Source: Desulfovibrio sp. DV
GTDB lineage: Bacteria > Desulfobacterota > Desulfovibrionia > Desulfovibrionales > Desulfovibrionaceae
Assembly: GCF_001936595.1 (NCBI RefSeq)
Contig: NZ_MLBG01000024.1
Span: forward strand, 1 to 43,536
Direction of reading: 5' to 3'
DNA: 43,536 nucleotides
This document shows positions 40,483 to 43,536 of this stretch, piece by piece. The notes under the pieces were generated by a model, which saw only the letters and a list, made by a program, of their open reading frames with translations, was not told the origin of the DNA and did not search any database. The first letter of the stretch is position 1. Every line of letters begins with the position of its first letter. The translations under genes and the position numbers were made by a program.

Positions 40483-42411
40483 ATGACGCCGACCGGAACG
40501 CTGGATGCCCTGCTCGTGGAACAACGGGTATTTCGGCCGGCCCCGGCCACGGTCATCGAGGCCAACGTCAAGCCGCACGAGCTGGCCGAGGCCAACCGTC
40601 TGGCCGAGTCGGACCATCTGGCCTATTGGGAAAAGGCCGCTTTGGAACTGGAGTGGCACCGCAAATGGGATGCGGTCCTGGACGAATCCCAGGCCCCGTT
40701 TTACCGCTGGTTTCCCGGAGCGCGCGGCAACATCGCCCACAATGCCCTGGACCGGCATGTCAGCGCCTGGACCAAGAACAAGCTGGCGCTCATCTGGGAG
40801 GGCGAGGCCGGGGATTGCCGCAAATTCACCTATTTCGAGCTCTACCGCGAAGTGAACCGGCTGGCCGGGGCCTTGCGCGCGCTTGGAGTCTCGCGCGGCG
40901 ACCGGGTGTGCCTCTATATGCCGCCCATTCCCGAGACGGTCGTGGCCATGCTGGCGGCGGCCAAGATCGGGGCGGTGCATGTCTTCGTCTTTGCCGGGTT
41001 TTCGGCCAAGGTGCTGCGCGAACGTTTAAACGACTGCCGGGCCAAGGTGCTCATCACGGCCGACGGGTTTTACCGGGGCGGGCGGCTCATCAATTTAAAG
41101 ACCGTGGTGGACGAGGCCCTGCCCGGAGTCCGGGGCGATGCGGCCGAAACGGTGGTGGTGGTGCGGCGCACGGGTGACGACATCGACATGCAGGAGCCGC
41201 GCGACCTCTATTACCACGATCTGCTGCGCCAGGAATCGCCCGAGGCGGCGACCGAGATCATGGAGGCCGGCGATCCGCTCTTCTGGCTGCACACCTCCGG
41301 GTCCACCGGCAAGCCCAAGGCGGTCATCCACGGCCACGGCGGCTATATGGTGGGGGCGCATCACACCTTCCGCACCATCTTTGACATCAAGCCCACCGAC
41401 ATCCATTTCTGCACCGCCGATCCGGGCTGGATCACCGGCCACACCTACGGCGTCTACGGGCCGCTTTTAACCGGGGCCACGGTCATCCTGTATGAAGGCC
41501 ACCCGCTCTATCCCCAGGCCGACCGGCTGCCGAGCATCATCGAGCGCTACGGGGCCACCATTTTCTACACCACGCCAACGCTCATTCGTATGCTCATGCG
41601 CTACGGGCCGCAGTATCCCAAAAAGCGCGACCTTTCGACCCTGCGCCTGCTTGGCAGCGTGGGCGAACCGCTCGGACCCGAGGCCTGGATGTGGCTGTAC
41701 AAGCATTTCGGCGGCTCCAAATGTCCGTTGCTCGACACCTGGTGGCAGACCGAGACGGGCATGGCCATGATTTCGCCCATGCCGATCTCGGTTTTAAAGC
41801 CCGGTTCTGTGGGCAAGGCCTTGCCGGGCATCGAGGCCGACGTGGTGGATGCGGCCGGGCAGAGCGTGCCGCCGGGCCAGGGCGGCTACCTTGTCGTCAA
41901 GAAGCCCTGGCCGGGGATGCTCCTTGGCCTTGAGGGCGACGCCGCCGGCTATGTGTCGGCCTATTGGGAAAAGATTCCGGGCATGTACTTTGCCGGCGAC
42001 GTGGCCAGACGCGATGAGGACGGCTATTTCTGGATTCAGGGCCGGGCCGATGAGGTCTTAAACATCGCCGGGCACCGGGTGGGCACGGCCGAAGTGGAAG
42101 CGGCGCTCACCTCGCACCGCTTTGTCACCGAAGCGGCGGTGGTCGGCCTGCCGGACAAGATCAAGGGCGAAGTGGCCAAAGCCTTTATCATCCCCGATCC
42201 CGGCTGGATTGGCGCCTTTGCCGACGCCGACGCCTTTGGCGCGGACCTGCGCAGCCATGTGCGCCGCGAACTCGGGCCGATCGTGGTCTTGCGGGCGGTG
42301 GAGTTGCGCGACGCGCTGCCAAGGACCCGGAGCGGGAAGATATTGCGGCGGCAGTTGCGGGACGAGGAGTTGGGGGAGGGAGGGGAAGGCGTCGCTGCGA
42401 CGATTGATTGA
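40483..42411 (+). CDS. acs: Acetyl-CoA synthetase (AMP-forming)
   Basis: A 642-residue acyl-adenylate-forming enzyme making acetyl-CoA from acetate, ATP and CoA. The ATG at 40483 has AAGGAGGAG upstream. Motifs: WFPGARGNIAHNALDRHV, P-loop LHTSGSTGKPKAVIHGHGG, DPGWITGHTYGVYGPL, WWQTETGMAMISPM, GRADEVLNIAGHRVGTAEVE and RTRSGKILRR, with the C-terminal Lys that is commonly acetylated. Its length fits the family. It begins 32 nt after the LytTR gene but is metabolically unrelated. Confidence 0.95.
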   Translation: MTPTGTLDALLVEQRVFRPAPATVIEANVKPHELAEANRLAESDHLAYWEKAALELEWHRKWDAVLDESQAPFYRWFPGARGNIAHNALDRHVSAWTKNKLALIWEGEAGDCRKFTYFELYREVNRLAGALRALGVSRGDRVCLYMPPIPETVVAMLAAAKIGAVHVFVFAGFSAKVLRERLNDCRAKVLITADGFYRGGRLINLKTVVDEALPGVRGDAAETVVVVRRTGDDIDMQEPRDLYYHDLLRQESPEAATEIMEAGDPLFWLHTSGSTGKPKAVIHGHGGYMVGAHHTFRTIFDIKPTDIHFCTADPGWITGHTYGVYGPLLTGATVILYEGHPLYPQADRLPSIIERYGATIFYTTPTLIRMLMRYGPQYPKKRDLSTLRLLGSVGEPLGPEAWMWLYKHFGGSKCPLLDTWWQTETGMAMISPMPISVLKPGSVGKALPGIEADVVDAAGQSVPPGQGGYLVVKKPWPGMLLGLEGDAAGYVSAYWEKIPGMYFAGDVARRDEDGYFWIQGRADEVLNIAGHRVGTAEVEAALTSHRFVTEAAVVGLPDKIKGEVAKAFIIPDPGWIGAFADADAFGADLRSHVRRELGPIVVLRAVELRDALPRTRSGKILRRQLRDEELGEGGEGVAATID

Positions 42412-42450
42412 AAGTAAATTCACTCATTCCAGACGTACCTGAGTCATGCC

Positions 42451-42792
42451 ATGAACATCATGAAATACAAAGATTTTATAGGCGAATTCGAATACGACGC
42501 CGAAGGCCGCTGCTTCCATGGCCGGGTCGTCAATATCCGCGACACCGTGACCTTCGAGGGCGCGTCCGTGCCCGAACTTGAACAGGCCTTGGCTGATTCG
42601 GTGGAAGACTATCTGGAATTTTGCCGCGATCTCGGCCGCGAACCGGACAAGCCCTTTTCCGGCAAATTCAACATCCGCCTGACGCCGCAAAACCACCGAC
42701 TGGTGGCCACCGCGGCCAAGGCGGTCGGCAAGAGTCTCAATGCCTTCGCCTCCGAGGCTCTGGAACGCGAGGCCCGGGCCTTACTCGGGTAG
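42451..42792 (+). CDS. hicB: HicB-family protein (orphan antitoxin-like)
   Basis: A 113-residue HicB: an N-terminal degenerate RNase-H-like fold (EFEYDAEGRCFHGRVVNIRD, TVTFEGASVPELEQALADSVEDY) and a C-terminal ribbon-helix-helix-like part (FNIRLTPQNHRLVATAAKAVGKSLNAFASEALE). Met1 at 42451 or Met4 could be the start. There is no room for hicA on either side (39 nt upstream, a minus-strand gene 36 nt downstream), so it is a solitary HicB, possibly only a regulator. Confidence 0.85.
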   Translation: MNIMKYKDFIGEFEYDAEGRCFHGRVVNIRDTVTFEGASVPELEQALADSVEDYLEFCRDLGREPDKPFSGKFNIRLTPQNHRLVATAAKAVGKSLNAFASEALEREARALLG

Positions 42793-42828
42793 GACGGACA
42801 CGGCCGGTTCCATGGGCGAAAAAGCTCG

Positions 42829-43305
42829 TCACCCCCGCCCGGCTTCCTGTCCCTTGTGCACGGCGTCATAGCCCAGGCAGGCCAGACCGACGGTCTTGGG
42901 GATGAGTCGTTCGCCCTTGTCGTAATAGGCCACCGTGCGCGGGGCCAGCCCCAAGGCCTTTGCAGCGGCGGCCAGGGTCAGGTGGTGGCGCTTTCGCCAC
43001 TGCGTAAACTGCTGCGCCGGCATGATCTCGCCGGCTTGGGCCAGGGCCAGAAGCCGCACGTGGTCGGTCGGCATCTCCAGATCGTCGCCGAAATCAAGCG
43101 TCCAGCCGTCCTCGCCAACCGCGACCCGGGCAAAACGCTCCGGCGCGGCAAGAGCCGCATAGGCTGCGAAACGCTTGATCGGCTCGGACAGATCAACCTC
43201 GGCGGCAAAGCCGTCCGCCCAGACAACCCGTGCCCGAAGCGGCCTGCTGCCGCAAGCGACCGACACAATGGGGACCAGCAGCGTCACTGCATTTTTCTTC
43301 GGCAT
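42829..43305 (-). CDS. DUF2442 protein with C-terminal HTH
   Basis: A 158-residue protein; ATG at 43305 preferred (AGGA 7 nt upstream). Residues 18-75 look like DUF2442 (RPLRARVVWADGFAAEVDLSEPIKRFAAY, GWTLDFGDDLEMPTDHVRLLA). The C-terminus is an HTH (FTQWRKRHHLTLAAAAKALGLAPRTVAYYDKGERLIPKTVGLAC), suggesting autoregulation. DUF2442 genes are often paired with a DUF4160 gene; no clear DUF4160 partner is seen upstream inside the window. Confidence 0.78.
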   Translation of the reverse strand: MPKKNAVTLLVPIVSVACGSRPLRARVVWADGFAAEVDLSEPIKRFAAYAALAAPERFARVAVGEDGWTLDFGDDLEMPTDHVRLLALAQAGEIMPAQQFTQWRKRHHLTLAAAAKALGLAPRTVAYYDKGERLIPKTVGLACLGYDAVHKGQEAGRG

Positions 43306-43536
43306 ATCAGTATCCTGCCCGTATCGCCCGCCAAGCGGCGGCAATCTCGCGTCTATTCCCGATGCTCCGACCATCTACCACCAGCCGCAAAAAAGCCGCA
43401 ACCGGGTTCGACGCCGCATCCTCCCCAGCCAAGATGGCGGCAAACCCGATTGTGGCCTTGAAAAACTCCGTCGCTCCCCCCCTCGCTCCCTGTGCGGGGG
43501 TCCGGGGGGATCATCCCCCCGGCGGGGTTTGGGGCA
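43306..43536. other. Right-edge intergenic region with GC-rich palindrome
   Basis: The 231 nt beyond the DUF2442-HTH start. On the minus strand an open frame ends in TGA (43309-43307), one base before the ATG of that gene, and reads ...REIAAAWRAIRAGY. It stays open back to a TGA near 43513 but has no ATG and only weak alternative starts, so I do not call a gene; it could be a remnant. The edge carries a palindrome CCGGGGGGAT-C-ATCCCCCCGG (43502-43522) within GTCCGGGG...CCCCGGCGGGG, the same family as at the left edge. Confidence 0.45.
43493..43528 (+). repeat. GC-rich palindromic repeat
   Basis: 10-bp perfect arms around a single C, flanked by GGGGGTC on the left and CGGGG on the right, as in the left-edge copies. 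Arm sequence differs from other copies but stays complementary. Confidence 0.65.

Overview
The window looks like chromosomal DNA of a sulfate-reducing bacterium of the Desulfovibrio/Solidesulfovibrio type. This is inferred from the high GC, the gene style, a short-Q-loop cytochrome bd oxidase beside menaquinone-type genes, and type IV pilus genes with Ala/Pro-rich insertions. No rRNA, tRNA, CRISPR array, transposase or integrase was seen.

Region 1 (1-8.5 kb, minus strand): a soluble two-PAS histidine kinase; a UbiA-type prenyltransferase, cydB, cydA and a SAM methyltransferase in one probable operon; then a UbiE/MenG quinone methyltransferase and a MATE transporter. Quinone-making and quinol-oxidising genes therefore sit side by side.

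Region 2 (8.5-15.2 kb): a sigma54-type promoter drives a small ribbon-helix-helix-like protein and a ParA ATPase carrying an N-terminal zinc ribbon. On the minus strand follow a polysaccharide deacetylase, an MltB-type lytic transglycosylase, a nucleoside-recognition (Gate) membrane protein, a small lipoprotein, an AhpD-like protein and an SLT transglycosylase.

Region 3 (15.2-40.5 kb): a complete type IV pilus locus whose gene order matches the MSHA (mannose-sensitive haemagglutinin) pilus. Read along the minus strand it runs: HTH regulator, PilM-PilN fusion (MshI-like), PilO (MshJ), PilP (MshK, frameshifted here), lipoprotein secretin (MshL), ExeA-like ATPase with a LysM-like tail (MshM), extension ATPase with a c-di-GMP-type MshEN domain (MshE), PilC (MshG), a membrane-anchored sigma54 activator, and the major pilin. 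A sigma54-type promoter and a palindromic upstream site lie before the pilin gene. Further left is a minor-pilin operon ending in a protein with an L-type-lectin-like domain, probably a tip adhesin. A TMTC-like GT-C/TPR membrane protein, perhaps a pilin glycosyltransferase, is transcribed divergently from that operon. To the right, on the plus strand, are pilT, a pilT paralogue, a zinc-ribbon/degenerate-receiver protein and a LytTR regulator with a degenerate receiver.

Region 4 (40.5-43.5 kb): acetyl-CoA synthetase, an orphan HicB and a DUF2442-HTH protein.

Base composition is mosaic. The minor pilins (about 16.7-19.4 kb) and the TPR half of the GT-C gene (about 21.2-22.15 kb) are strikingly AT-rich inside GC-rich DNA. 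A family of GC-rich palindromes (GTCCGGGG-loop-CCCCGGC) occupies both edges and two internal intergenic gaps.
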